From Candidatus Altimarinota bacterium (GTDB taxonomy: Bacteria > Patescibacteriota > Gracilibacteria > UBA4473): 64,000 nt of DNA. The notes under the pieces are model-generated. The model ran no database searches. It was not told where the DNA came from and saw only the letters and a list, made by a program, of their open reading frames with translations. Below, piece by piece: positions 20,984 to 29,785 of the stretch (its first letter is position 1; every line of letters begins with the position of its first letter). Both the position numbers and the translations under genes were made by a program. The stretch lies in assembly GCA_020631075.1 (NCBI GenBank), contig JAHDHX010000002.1, positions 131,462 to 195,461 of the forward strand. The letters run 5' to 3'.

Positions 20984-23179
20984 ATGCAAGACTCTGTATG
21001 GCGGCAGCTGGGGGCTGTGGTAGTGGCGGTGATTATAGCGGGGGTGATAACCTTTGGCTCGCAGCTGGGGGTGGGGGCTTTGCCCGGAGCGCTGAGCAAC
21101 GTGGCGGATTGGCAGATATATAAAGGACTGGACCTGGCGGGGGGAACGGAGCTGGACTATGCGATCGACCTGTCGGAGGCGGAAGCTCAGAATGCGGACA
21201 ATGATCCGACGAATGACTTGGACATAAACGAGATAGCGGAGTCGGTGCGGGACTCGCTGGAAGCGCGGGTCAACCCTAATGGGGTGGGGGAAGTGGTGGT
21301 GAAGCGTTCGCAGCTGGATGATGAACAGCATGTGTTGATCCAACTGCCGCCGACTTTTGACGTGAACACGGTGAAGTCTTCGGCGGAGCAGGACAATCGG
21401 TTGGTGTTTTATGAAGAAGACTCGGCGTATGGGGAGGCGGAGCGAGAGCGGATACGCGGGTTGATCTCGCAGGCGCAGACGGACTGGGACGCGGTGGTGG
21501 CGAAGGAGTCAGAGAGTGTGATCGTCGACACGGTGACGTATGAAGAGCGGTTTGTGAGTGAAGTCCGTGATGCGGGACTGGCGGAAAAGCTGCAAGCGGC
21601 GGAAGTGGGCACGGTGCTGCCAGAGCTGATCGAGACGCAGAATGAACTGCGGTTTGAGACTGATGATGATGGGAACTCACGGATAGTGGGGACGCCCGGG
21701 CCAGTGGTGGGGCTGGTGCGACTGACTGACCGTGGGCAAGCCGAGCGCGAAGTGACCACACCCGCGGGGGCGGAGGTGCGGCACATCTTGTTTGCCTACC
21801 CCGGGGCGGAGCGGGCCGCCGAAGATGTGAAATATGCGGACATAGACACGGCCCGAGCCGAAGCACAAAAGGTACTGAACCAACTGAAAGCGGACGGAAC
21901 GGAGAACTTTGCGGAGTTGGCGAAGGAGTACTCAACCGAGCCAGCGGCCCAGCAGTCGGGCGGTGACCTGCGGAATGCTTCGGGTGAGTATGACGTGATC
22001 ACGTCGCAGTCGCCGTATGCGCCTGACTTCATTGCGGGGATCCACGGAGCGGCGGGGACCAACGCGGAGGGACTAGTGCCTGACCTCGTGGAGACGCCGT
22101 TTGGATTTCATATCATCGATGTGGTGGGGTACACCGAAGAGGTGACTGAAACCAAAATGGAGACGCAGGTGAGCTATGATATGCTGACATTCCGCAGTGA
22201 TGAGCTGCGGTGGAAGCCGACGGAGCTGACGGGGGCGCAGCTGGTGAAGGCTTCGGTGGCGCCAGATGAAATCGGGAAGCCGTCGGTGGTGTTGCTGCTC
22301 AATGACGAGGGGGCGGACCTGTTTGCGGAGATGACGGGCCGACTGGCCGCGCGGACGTGTAGTGATGACTATGGCAACACGCGTGACTGTCTGCTCGACA
22401 CGCGGGTGGGGCGACAGCGTGTGACCACGGCGACGGTCAGTGAGCAGCTGATCACCCGTGAGCCGCGGATCACCAACATTCCGACGTATGACATTGCCAA
22501 GGGGTATGCGGATAGGCTGAATCTGGGGGCTATCGAGGCGCCAGTGAAACTGGTGGGGCAGATGACGATCGAGCCACAGCTGGGGGAGGCGCAACTGAGC
22601 CAGTCTGTCCGTGCGGGGATGTTTGGAATCTTGGCGACGATGATCTATATGATCCTTGCCTATGGATTGCCTGGGGTATTGGCGGCGATTGCGTTGTCGA
22701 TCTATATGACTTTCTTTGCGGGGGTGCTCAAAGCGTGGGGGCCTTTCTTTGGCTCGCCGATCGTGATGACGCTGGCGGGGGTGGCAGGGCTGGCGCTGTC
22801 TATCGGGCTGGCGGTGGACGGAAACATTTTGATCTTTGAACGGATACGCGAGGAGCTGCGCCGAGGGCGGTCGGTGAAACAGTCGATCGAGCTGGGGTTC
22901 CAGCGGGCGTTGTCTGCGATTACGGACTCGAACCTGACGACGCTCTTTGTGAGTATTATTTTGTACTCGTTTGGGACTTCGTTGATCAAGGGGTTTGCGA
23001 TCATGCTGATCGTGGGGACGTCCTTGTCGTGGATTACGGCGTACTTTGTCAGTCGGGTGCTGCTGCGCACGGCGTATGCGCTGGGGTTTGACAGTCCGTC
23101 GGCGTATGGCGTGAAGGGGGGCGCGGACAGTGCCAAAACTAAAAATTCTTCTGGCGGTACCATCCGCTCTCGTTCTTAA
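20984..23179 (+). CDS. secD: Protein translocase subunit SecD with inserted parvulin-type (PpiC) domain
   Basis: GLDLAGGTELDYAI...; TM region IGLAVDGNILIFERIREELRRG; insertion AEVRHILFAYPG...NFAELAKEYSTEPAAQQSGGDLR...VETPFGFHIIDVVGYTEE. Confidence 0.9.
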   Translation: MQDSVWRQLGAVVVAVIIAGVITFGSQLGVGALPGALSNVADWQIYKGLDLAGGTELDYAIDLSEAEAQNADNDPTNDLDINEIAESVRDSLEARVNPNGVGEVVVKRSQLDDEQHVLIQLPPTFDVNTVKSSAEQDNRLVFYEEDSAYGEAERERIRGLISQAQTDWDAVVAKESESVIVDTVTYEERFVSEVRDAGLAEKLQAAEVGTVLPELIETQNELRFETDDDGNSRIVGTPGPVVGLVRLTDRGQAEREVTTPAGAEVRHILFAYPGAERAAEDVKYADIDTARAEAQKVLNQLKADGTENFAELAKEYSTEPAAQQSGGDLRNASGEYDVITSQSPYAPDFIAGIHGAAGTNAEGLVPDLVETPFGFHIIDVVGYTEEVTETKMETQVSYDMLTFRSDELRWKPTELTGAQLVKASVAPDEIGKPSVVLLLNDEGADLFAEMTGRLAARTCSDDYGNTRDCLLDTRVGRQRVTTATVSEQLITREPRITNIPTYDIAKGYADRLNLGAIEAPVKLVGQMTIEPQLGEAQLSQSVRAGMFGILATMIYMILAYGLPGVLAAIALSIYMTFFAGVLKAWGPFFGSPIVMTLAGVAGLALSIGLAVDGNILIFERIREELRRGRSVKQSIELGFQRALSAITDSNLTTLFVSIILYSFGTSLIKGFAIMLIVGTSLSWITAYFVSRVLLRTAYALGFDSPSAYGVKGGADSAKTKNSSGGTIRSRS

Positions 23180-23193
23180 TCTTGCCCTTTGAC

Positions 23194-24093
23194 ATGAACA
23201 TTACTGCACAACGACAATCATGGTTTGGACTTTCACTGGGGGTGTTGCTGGTGAGTGTGCTCTCGATTATATTTTTTCGGTTTAATCTGGGGTTGGACTT
23301 CCTCGGGGGGGCGCGCTGGGCGCTGAGCTTTGACGAGGCGACGGTGACGGCGGAACAGATGACGGACTTTTTTGCCACGCAGGGGAACCTGACCAAAGAG
23401 GCGCAGGTGCAGGCGACGAGTGAGGGGTTCCTCGTGACGGTGGAGAGTCTGCCTGATGCTGAGATTACGACGCTGAAAGAAAACTTGCGGACGAGTCTGG
23501 GGGAATACACTGAGTCGGCGTACCAAAATGTGGACGCGGCGATCGGCCAGCGGTTTCAGTATAAATCACTGACGGCGATCGCGATGGCGCTGGTGGTAAT
23601 AGTCGCCTTTGTGGCGTGGGCGTTTCGGTCTATCCCTGAGTCGATCAATCCGCTCCGTTTTGGGGGGGTGGCGATCATTGCGCTGGCGCATGATGTTCTG
23701 ATCATTATGGGGGTGTTTGCGATCTTGGGGTATTTCTTTGACGTGGAGCTGGGGTTAACCTTCATTACAGCGTTGCTGGCGACGCTGGGATTCTCGGTCA
23801 ATGATACGATTGTGATCCTTGATCGGGTGCGGGAGAACATCCACACGCAGAAGGCGAGTGAGACCTTTGAAGACACGATCGAGAAATCTGTCCAGCAGAC
23901 GCTGCGACGGTCGATCAACACGTCGATCTCGACGCTGCTCCCCTTGTTTGCGCTTTTGATCTTCGGGGCGCCGAGTATTTTTTACTTCGTGCTGGCGCTG
24001 ATCATCGGGATTGCGGTGGGGACGTATTCGTCGATCTTCCTGGCGGCGCCGTTGCTGGTGAGCTGGAAGGACTGGGCGGATGCGCGGGCGTAA
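23194..24093 (+). CDS. secF: Protein translocase subunit SecF
   Basis: FNLGLDFLGGARWAL...FSVNDTIVILDRVRENI...RRSINTSISTLLPLFALLIFGA. Confidence 0.94.
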   Translation: MNITAQRQSWFGLSLGVLLVSVLSIIFFRFNLGLDFLGGARWALSFDEATVTAEQMTDFFATQGNLTKEAQVQATSEGFLVTVESLPDAEITTLKENLRTSLGEYTESAYQNVDAAIGQRFQYKSLTAIAMALVVIVAFVAWAFRSIPESINPLRFGGVAIIALAHDVLIIMGVFAILGYFFDVELGLTFITALLATLGFSVNDTIVILDRVRENIHTQKASETFEDTIEKSVQQTLRRSINTSISTLLPLFALLIFGAPSIFYFVLALIIGIAVGTYSSIFLAAPLLVSWKDWADARA

Positions 24094-24105
24094 ATCGTAT
24101 TGATT

Positions 24106-24777
24106 ATGACAGCTGAGGTGCGATTGCCTGCAACCTGGAAAGCGGCGCTGGCGGAAGAATTTGCCGCGCCGTATATGCTGGAGTTGCGAAAGTTCCTCGT
24201 GGAGGAAATGGCGTCTGGGCGGGGGATCTGCCCTGCGCCTGACCAGATATTTCGTGCGCTGTGGTTGACGGAGCTGCCCGATGTGCGGGTGGTGATCTTG
24301 GGCCAAGACCCTTACCACGGGGAGGGACAGGCACATGGGTTGAGTTTTAGCGTGCGGGAGGGGGTGAAGCTGCCGCCGTCGCTGCGGAATATATATGCGG
24401 AGCGAGAGACCGACGTGGGGGTGGCCCCCTCCGCCAGTGGGGACCTGACGGGGTGGGCGAAGCAGGGGGTGTTGTTGCTCAACGCTGTGCTGACGGTGGA
24501 ACCGAGCCGAGCGGGGTCACACGCGGGGCGGGGGTGGGAGCGGCTGACTGACGCGATAGTGGCGGCGGTGAGTGGGGGGCGGGAGTCGGTGGTGTTTGTC
24601 CTGTGGGGGAAGTATGCGCAGCGGAAGGGGGCGAAGATAGACCGTGAACGGCACTGTGTGCTGACGGCGCCCCACCCGTCGCCGTTGTCGGCGCACCGAG
24701 GGTTTTTTGGGTCGCGGCCCTTTAGCCAGGCCAATGCGTGGCTGCGAACACACGGACGAGGGGAGATAATGTGGTGA
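24106..24777 (+). CDS. ung: Uracil-DNA glycosylase
   Basis: VVILGQDPYHGEGQAHGLSFSV, LLLNAVLTVEPSRAGSH, APHPSPLSAHRGFFGSRPFSQAN. Confidence 0.95.
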   Translation: MTAEVRLPATWKAALAEEFAAPYMLELRKFLVEEMASGRGICPAPDQIFRALWLTELPDVRVVILGQDPYHGEGQAHGLSFSVREGVKLPPSLRNIYAERETDVGVAPSASGDLTGWAKQGVLLLNAVLTVEPSRAGSHAGRGWERLTDAIVAAVSGGRESVVFVLWGKYAQRKGAKIDRERHCVLTAPHPSPLSAHRGFFGSRPFSQANAWLRTHGRGEIMW

Positions 24778-24817
24778 GGGGGTAGAAAACTGTGGTGGGG
24801 TGTGGTAAAATAGAGTG

Positions 24818-24970
24818 ATGAGTGCCTCCCCTCCCCTGCCCCCAGCGCGGTCAGAACGACACCGAAATCTGCTGATGTTGCGCAGTCTGGTGTGGGGGGC
24901 GCTGCGGCGGGCGGAGGCGGTGATGGACTCGGCGCCAGTGGGGGGAGCTGCTCAACCCGCGGGAAGATGA
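24818..24970 (+). CDS. Small ORF (50 aa) overlapping the start of the glucosaminidase-domain gene
   Basis: MSASPPLPPARSERHRNLLMLRSLVWGALRRAEAVMDSAPVGGAAQPAGR*; ATG 6 nt after TAAAAT; stop overlaps the next ATG (ATGA). Below the ORF-track size cutoff. Confidence 0.45.
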   Translation: MSASPPLPPARSERHRNLLMLRSLVWGALRRAEAVMDSAPVGGAAQPAGR

Positions 24971-26919
24971 GCTTTGAAAAGAAGGCACAGGCGCACATTG
25001 AAGCCCATGCTGATGGGCTGGACGCGGAGCAGCTGGCTCTGCTGCAACAGGAGAGAGCGGAGTTGCTGAACCTGATGCAAGATGTGCTGGGGGAAGACGA
25101 GGCGGCTGAAACTGCGGAGGGGGAGCCTGACTTGGCGAAGCTGAAGGCGCGCTGGGAGGAGATGAAGGAGAAACCTAAAAAGCGAAAGCGGGTGAATGCT
25201 GCGGTTGCTGCTTATTTTAAAGAAAATAGTAAGCAGGACATGCTTGGAAGTGAATTACTTTCTCTTCCAGAATTTGAAGAGAATGCTATGGATTTTGCCC
25301 TTGGGTTGGCGGAATTTTTTCATAAGTTTGACCTAGAGAACTCTGAAGATCAGGCGAAACTGGAAGCGGTGGAGGCAAAGGTCGATGAGATGACGTTTAC
25401 CCTTACCTCTAATCTGACGGACTCGGAAGAGCTGCGTAATGCGCCTGGGTTGAAGGATATGATAGCGAACCTGAAGGGGGACGAGGCGGAACTGAATGCG
25501 CTGGGGGGGCAGTTTTATACGTTGTTGCTGCTGATACGGGAAGTTACGGGGAATTCGTTTGGGTTTGCGCTGTTTGACGCTGTTTTTGACTATGAAGGGA
25601 AGGCGGACAGTGCGGAGTATTATGCGGCGGTGGCGCTGGCTGATGAGTTGCCGCTGGACACGACCGAAAAGTGGGCCGAGTATGCGGAGACGGACTGGGA
25701 GGCGGAACTGGCGACGCTGTTGCGGTACCAGAAAGATTTTGCGTCCTATGGTGAGGTGGACACCTATGTGCCAGCGACGTGGGAGGGGGTCACGGACTTT
25801 GCGTCGCTGGTGGATGATGTAGCGCAGGCGATCGAGAAGGTGAGTTTTGAGGTGTCGTTGGGGTACGCGGCGATGGAGACGCCAGAGCGGGAGGCGTATG
25901 TGGCGGAGCGACTGGCGAAGCCTGGGTACCAAAAGCTGGAGCAGGTGGCACTGGCGCAGCAGATGGAGGTCGACCTGTCGGACACGAGTAAGGAGCCGAT
26001 AGACTGGGAACGAGAGTATGAAACTTTGCGGCGGATAGCCCAAGATGAGGCGGGGACGGATGCGGGAGTGGGGGCGGAAGAATTAGTGGTGTACTATGAC
26101 CTGTTGCGGGTGATGGTCAACGGTGGGGGGACGGCGGAGCTGACAGCGTGGAAAGAGCGGTATGATGGGGTGGTGCCCAGCAACATAGACTTCGGGGGGT
26201 TGATGGTGCATGAGGTGGTGGAAGCGGGGGATGAAAAGAAAGATGGGGAACAAGAAAAGAAAGCGCAGTCGGTGGGGATGCAGAGTGATGGGGGGCAGAA
26301 GGACGTGGTGGGGGGGAAGAAAAAGAACATTGTGACGGAAAAACGTAAAGCTAGTGATGTGAAACAGGTAGATAAAAAATCTAAGTATTCAGATAAATTA
26401 GATCTAAATAGAACCTTATCTATCTCTGAGCCGATAAAATCACAATTTATTCAAAAGGCTTTTCCGTCTGTCATGAAGATTTTGAAAGACAATTCAATTA
26501 CTATTCCGCCAGAAGTAGTTATTGGTCAGCTTATGATTGAGTCGGGATATGGCTCTAGTAAAAGTAAGTCTTATTTTGGAATTAAAAAATGGAAAGGTTC
26601 ACAGGCAGAAATTAGGGCGTTTGATTCTCAAGAAGAGGGAGCGAATGGAAATATGTATAGTGAGAAGTCAAACTTTGAAGTCTACCTTTCCTTAGAGGAG
26701 GGTGTGATGGCTTATGCTAGATTTATTAAGGGTAATCCTCGATATAAAAATGCGATGGCCCAGTCATCTTCTCCGCTCAGGTATTTGCAGGAAATTGCTA
26801 AAGCTGGTTATGCAACTGATTCGCGCTATGTGCAAAAATGTATCACTGCGTATAATACAGCTTTGAATGAATACAAAGAAAATGGTGGTGATGATTCGGA
26901 ATGGCGTAGCTTCTCATGA
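24967..26919 (+). CDS. Protein with C-terminal mannosyl-glycoprotein endo-beta-N-acetylglucosaminidase-type (glucosaminidase) domain
   Basis: IPPEVVIGQLMIESGYGSSKSKSYFGIKKWKG...FEVYLSLEEGVMAYARFIKGNPRYKNAM...AGYATDSRYVQKCITAY; N-terminal half unknown, coiled/acidic. Confidence 0.8.
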   Translation: MSFEKKAQAHIEAHADGLDAEQLALLQQERAELLNLMQDVLGEDEAAETAEGEPDLAKLKARWEEMKEKPKKRKRVNAAVAAYFKENSKQDMLGSELLSLPEFEENAMDFALGLAEFFHKFDLENSEDQAKLEAVEAKVDEMTFTLTSNLTDSEELRNAPGLKDMIANLKGDEAELNALGGQFYTLLLLIREVTGNSFGFALFDAVFDYEGKADSAEYYAAVALADELPLDTTEKWAEYAETDWEAELATLLRYQKDFASYGEVDTYVPATWEGVTDFASLVDDVAQAIEKVSFEVSLGYAAMETPEREAYVAERLAKPGYQKLEQVALAQQMEVDLSDTSKEPIDWEREYETLRRIAQDEAGTDAGVGAEELVVYYDLLRVMVNGGGTAELTAWKERYDGVVPSNIDFGGLMVHEVVEAGDEKKDGEQEKKAQSVGMQSDGGQKDVVGGKKKNIVTEKRKASDVKQVDKKSKYSDKLDLNRTLSISEPIKSQFIQKAFPSVMKILKDNSITIPPEVVIGQLMIESGYGSSKSKSYFGIKKWKGSQAEIRAFDSQEEGANGNMYSEKSNFEVYLSLEEGVMAYARFIKGNPRYKNAMAQSSSPLRYLQEIAKAGYATDSRYVQKCITAYNTALNEYKENGGDDSEWRSFS

Positions 26920-27039
26920 TTTGTATAAATAAAATAATAAAACCCTCTTGATGGAGTGAATTTCTACTTTTTCCCTTGCCAAAGCCAAAAAGTACACGCT
27001 ACAGTCTGGGTAGTATTATTTTCTTACTCCTTTCCTCCA

Positions 27040-27321
27040 ATGGCTATGACCAAAGGTGACCTCGTCGACGCTATCGCTAAACACACTGGCGCGACCAAAA
27101 AAATGGCAGGTGACTGCCTCGAAGCTCTGATCAACGTGATCACCAAAGAGCTTAAATCAGGTGGTCAAGTGACTATTACTGGTTTCGGGACATTCAAGGT
27201 GTCACAACGGGCGGCACGAACTGGTGTTAACCCACAAAACCCAAGCCAGAAAATCCAAATCCCAGCGATGACGGTGCCAACCTTCAAAGCGGGTAAAAAC
27301 CTCAAAGAAGCTGTACGCTAG
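27040..27321 (+). CDS. hup: HU-family DNA-binding protein
   Basis: MTKGDLVDAIAKHTGATKKMAGDCLEALINVITKELKSGGQVTITGFGTFKVSQRAARTGVNPQNPSQKIQIPAMTVPTFKAGKNLKEAV. Confidence 0.96.
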   Translation: MAMTKGDLVDAIAKHTGATKKMAGDCLEALINVITKELKSGGQVTITGFGTFKVSQRAARTGVNPQNPSQKIQIPAMTVPTFKAGKNLKEAVR

Positions 27322-27370
27322 AGGAGGAACGTAGTGTGAGCCGAGGGAGGGGGGATCGGTTGACCGACTA

Positions 27371-27405
27371 GAAAAACCTCAGAGATGATTCTCTGGGGTT
27401 TTTTG
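27371..27405 (+). terminator. Intrinsic terminator after hup
   Basis: AAAAACCTCAGAGA-TGAT-TCTCTGGGGTTTTTTG hairpin with T-tract. Confidence 0.85.
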
Positions 27406-27456
27406 TTTGGGGATTTGCTGGTCAGTGGGGGGGCGGCGGGGCATAATCACGCCACT

Positions 27457-28545
27457 ATGGTGATAGATGCTGTTGGGTCCGATGAGGGGGGAGAGGCTTT
27501 GCCCTCCTCTGTGGTGGGGAATGCTGACCTGCTGTCTGCGGGGGGGGCGGGGCGTAATGATGACTATGAGCGGGCGCTGCGGCCTGAGAATTTTGATCAG
27601 TATGTGGGGCAAGAAGAGGTGAAGGCGAATTTGAAGGTGTTTACCTCGGCCGCGAAGGGGCGGGGGGAGACGCTGGATCATACGCTGTTTTATGGGCCGC
27701 CTGGGCTGGGGAAGACGACGCTGGCACTGATATGCGCGGCGGCGATGGGGGCGCAGATGCGCCAGACGGCTGGGCCCGCGCTGGAGAAACCTGCGGATCT
27801 GGCGTCGATCTTGACCAATCTGCAGGCGGGGGATGTGCTGTTTGTTGATGAAATACACCGTTTGCGTTTGCCGGTGGAAGAGGTGCTGTACACGGCGATG
27901 GAGGACTTTGCGATTGATATCATCGTCGGGAAGGGGCCGACCGCGCGGACGATGCGCATAGAGGTGCCGCCCTTTACGCTCATTGGGGCGACGACGAAGG
28001 CTAGTTTGCTCTCGGGGCCTTTGCGGGACCGCTTCGGGCACATAGAGAAGCTGCGGTACTATTCGGTAGAAGAGCTGGGGCGGATCGTCACCCGATCGGC
28101 GGGGTTGCTGGGGGTGGAGATAGACCCAACGGCCGCCCAGACGCTGGCCGAAAATGCCCGACGGACGCCGCGAATCGCCAACCGACTGCTGCGACGGCTG
28201 CGGGATTTTGCGCAGATAGAGGGGATGGGGCGGATCACGCATAACTTAGCCGTGTCGGCGCTGCAGCGGCTGGGGGTGAGTGATGGGGGGCTGGACTATG
28301 GGGATCGGGAGTATTTGTCCTGCCTGTGTGATAAATTTAGCGGGGGGCCAGTGGGGATCAGCACACTGGCGGCGGCGACGGGTGAAGACCGGGCGACGCT
28401 AGAGGACATGATTGAGCCGTTTTTGATCCGTCAGGGGTTTCTGACCCGTACGCCCAGAGGTCGCCAAGCGACACCGCGGGCGATGGAGCTGATGGGGGTG
28501 AAAATAGTTGGGGCGGAGAGCCAAGAGCAGAGGCGGTTGCTGTGA
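27457..28545 (+). CDS. ruvB: Holliday junction branch migration helicase RuvB
   Basis: ALRPENFDQYVGQEEVKANLKVF...LDHTLFYGPPGLGKTTLALI...FTLIGATTKASLLSGPLRDRFG; start set at the internal ATG. Confidence 0.96.
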   Translation: MVIDAVGSDEGGEALPSSVVGNADLLSAGGAGRNDDYERALRPENFDQYVGQEEVKANLKVFTSAAKGRGETLDHTLFYGPPGLGKTTLALICAAAMGAQMRQTAGPALEKPADLASILTNLQAGDVLFVDEIHRLRLPVEEVLYTAMEDFAIDIIVGKGPTARTMRIEVPPFTLIGATTKASLLSGPLRDRFGHIEKLRYYSVEELGRIVTRSAGLLGVEIDPTAAQTLAENARRTPRIANRLLRRLRDFAQIEGMGRITHNLAVSALQRLGVSDGGLDYGDREYLSCLCDKFSGGPVGISTLAAATGEDRATLEDMIEPFLIRQGFLTRTPRGRQATPRAMELMGVKIVGAESQEQRRLL

Positions 28546-28577
28546 AAAAAAACACCCTGTGGAGAGATGACAGGGTG
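28545..28577 (-). terminator. Intrinsic terminator for the minus-strand HPF-like gene
   Basis: Minus strand CACCCTGT-CATCTCTCC-ACAGGGTG followed by TTTTTTTT. Confidence 0.85.
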
Positions 28578-28628
28578 CGATGGTTTGAAAATGTGAGGTG
28601 TGACCTTGGGTGATCTAGACGTTTTGAT

Positions 28629-28949
28629 CTAGTGACTCATGTGTTTGTCGTGGAAGGTTTTGATCTGGGATTTGAGTTTGTCGTGGAGGAGGTCGGCGCA
28701 TTTTTTAATAGTGTCGGTGGAGACTTCGGCGTGGAAGTTGCCGTGGTGCGCGCAGGTGATGTGGCTTTTGGCTTCGAAGCGGTCGCCCGCGTGGTGTTTG
28801 TTTTTATCAAGGGTGACGTCGCACTTGACGGCGTCGGGGTCACCGCCCATGGAGCCGAGGATGACGCTGAGGTGGCGGAGTTTGTCTTCGAAGTAGGCTT
28901 GGTCTTCGGGGAAGAAGGTGACGTGGTGGGTTTTGAACTGGAACTGCAT
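28629..28949 (-). CDS. HPF/RaiA-family ribosome-associated factor (short form)
   Basis: 106 aa MQFQFKTHHVTFFPEDQAYFEDKLRHLSVIL...KCDVTLDKNKHHAGDRFEAKSHI. Confidence 0.72.
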   Translation of the reverse strand: MQFQFKTHHVTFFPEDQAYFEDKLRHLSVILGSMGGDPDAVKCDVTLDKNKHHAGDRFEAKSHITCAHHGNFHAEVSTDTIKKCADLLHDKLKSQIKTFHDKHMSH

Positions 28950-28969
28950 AGTAAAAGGAGGGTGAAAAA

Positions 28970-29773
28970 TTAATCAACGAGGATGAGAGCCGAAGGGGGC
29001 GCCAGTAAGAGGGCGTTTTGGAGTTCGGAAACGGTGGTCTGGCCCAAAGTGACGGGCAGCGGCGCGGGCGTGCCCGCGGGGTGCTGGGCGGCCCACTGGG
29101 CGGTGACGTGGTCGATAGTGCTGGGGCTGGCGGTCAAGACAGGAGTGTTGCCTGCGAGGGCTCTGACCTGGGCGGCGTAGGACAGCGTGCCGCGGATGGA
29201 CTCACGCACGTAGAGGCAAAAGACACTCAAGCCCGCGGCCAGTAGCAAGAGCCCGAGCACGAGGTAACCGATGGGGATTTCCGTGACTTCGCTGAAGCGG
29301 CCGACGGTGCTGAGCTGGAACTGGGCGGCGGACTGGGTGGTGATGGTGGTAAAGTCCGCAGTGATCTGGTCGTGGACGGCGCTGGCGATGGTGGGGCTCT
29401 GTGACTGGAGCGACAGGGGGAGGCTCAGGGTGACGAAGAGGTTGGCGCGGTTTTGTTTGCGGGCGGTGATCTTGCGTTTGAAGTTTGGGATCTGGATGCC
29501 GCTGCGGTCCATCACGCGCTGGCGGAAGGCGGGGTCTTGGACCCAGCCGCTGATCATCTCGGCGGCTCTTTCGGCGCCCTCCATGGCGTAGAAGTGGTTG
29601 CTGGCTTCGGTGCCTTGGGTGGGGATGACGCTGTAGTAGAGGGTGGTTTTTTCACTCTGGGGCATGAGAGCGAGAAGCCCGAGGAGGATGACGGCCCAGA
29701 CACAAAACAGCCCGAGGCCCAGCCGCCACTGGCGCCGAAGGGGGGAGAGTAAATCGCTGAGGGTGAAGTACAT
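28970..29773 (-). CDS. Wzz-like / chain-length determinant-like membrane protein
   Basis: 267 aa; TM near each end (LFCVWAVILLGLLALM; IGYLVLGLLLLAAGLSVFCLYV) with a central extracytoplasmic region. Confidence 0.6.
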   Translation of the reverse strand: MYFTLSDLLSPLRRQWRLGLGLFCVWAVILLGLLALMPQSEKTTLYYSVIPTQGTEASNHFYAMEGAERAAEMISGWVQDPAFRQRVMDRSGIQIPNFKRKITARKQNRANLFVTLSLPLSLQSQSPTIASAVHDQITADFTTITTQSAAQFQLSTVGRFSEVTEIPIGYLVLGLLLLAAGLSVFCLYVRESIRGTLSYAAQVRALAGNTPVLTASPSTIDHVTAQWAAQHPAGTPAPLPVTLGQTTVSELQNALLLAPPSALILVD

Positions 29774-29785
29774 AAATGGGGGGAC

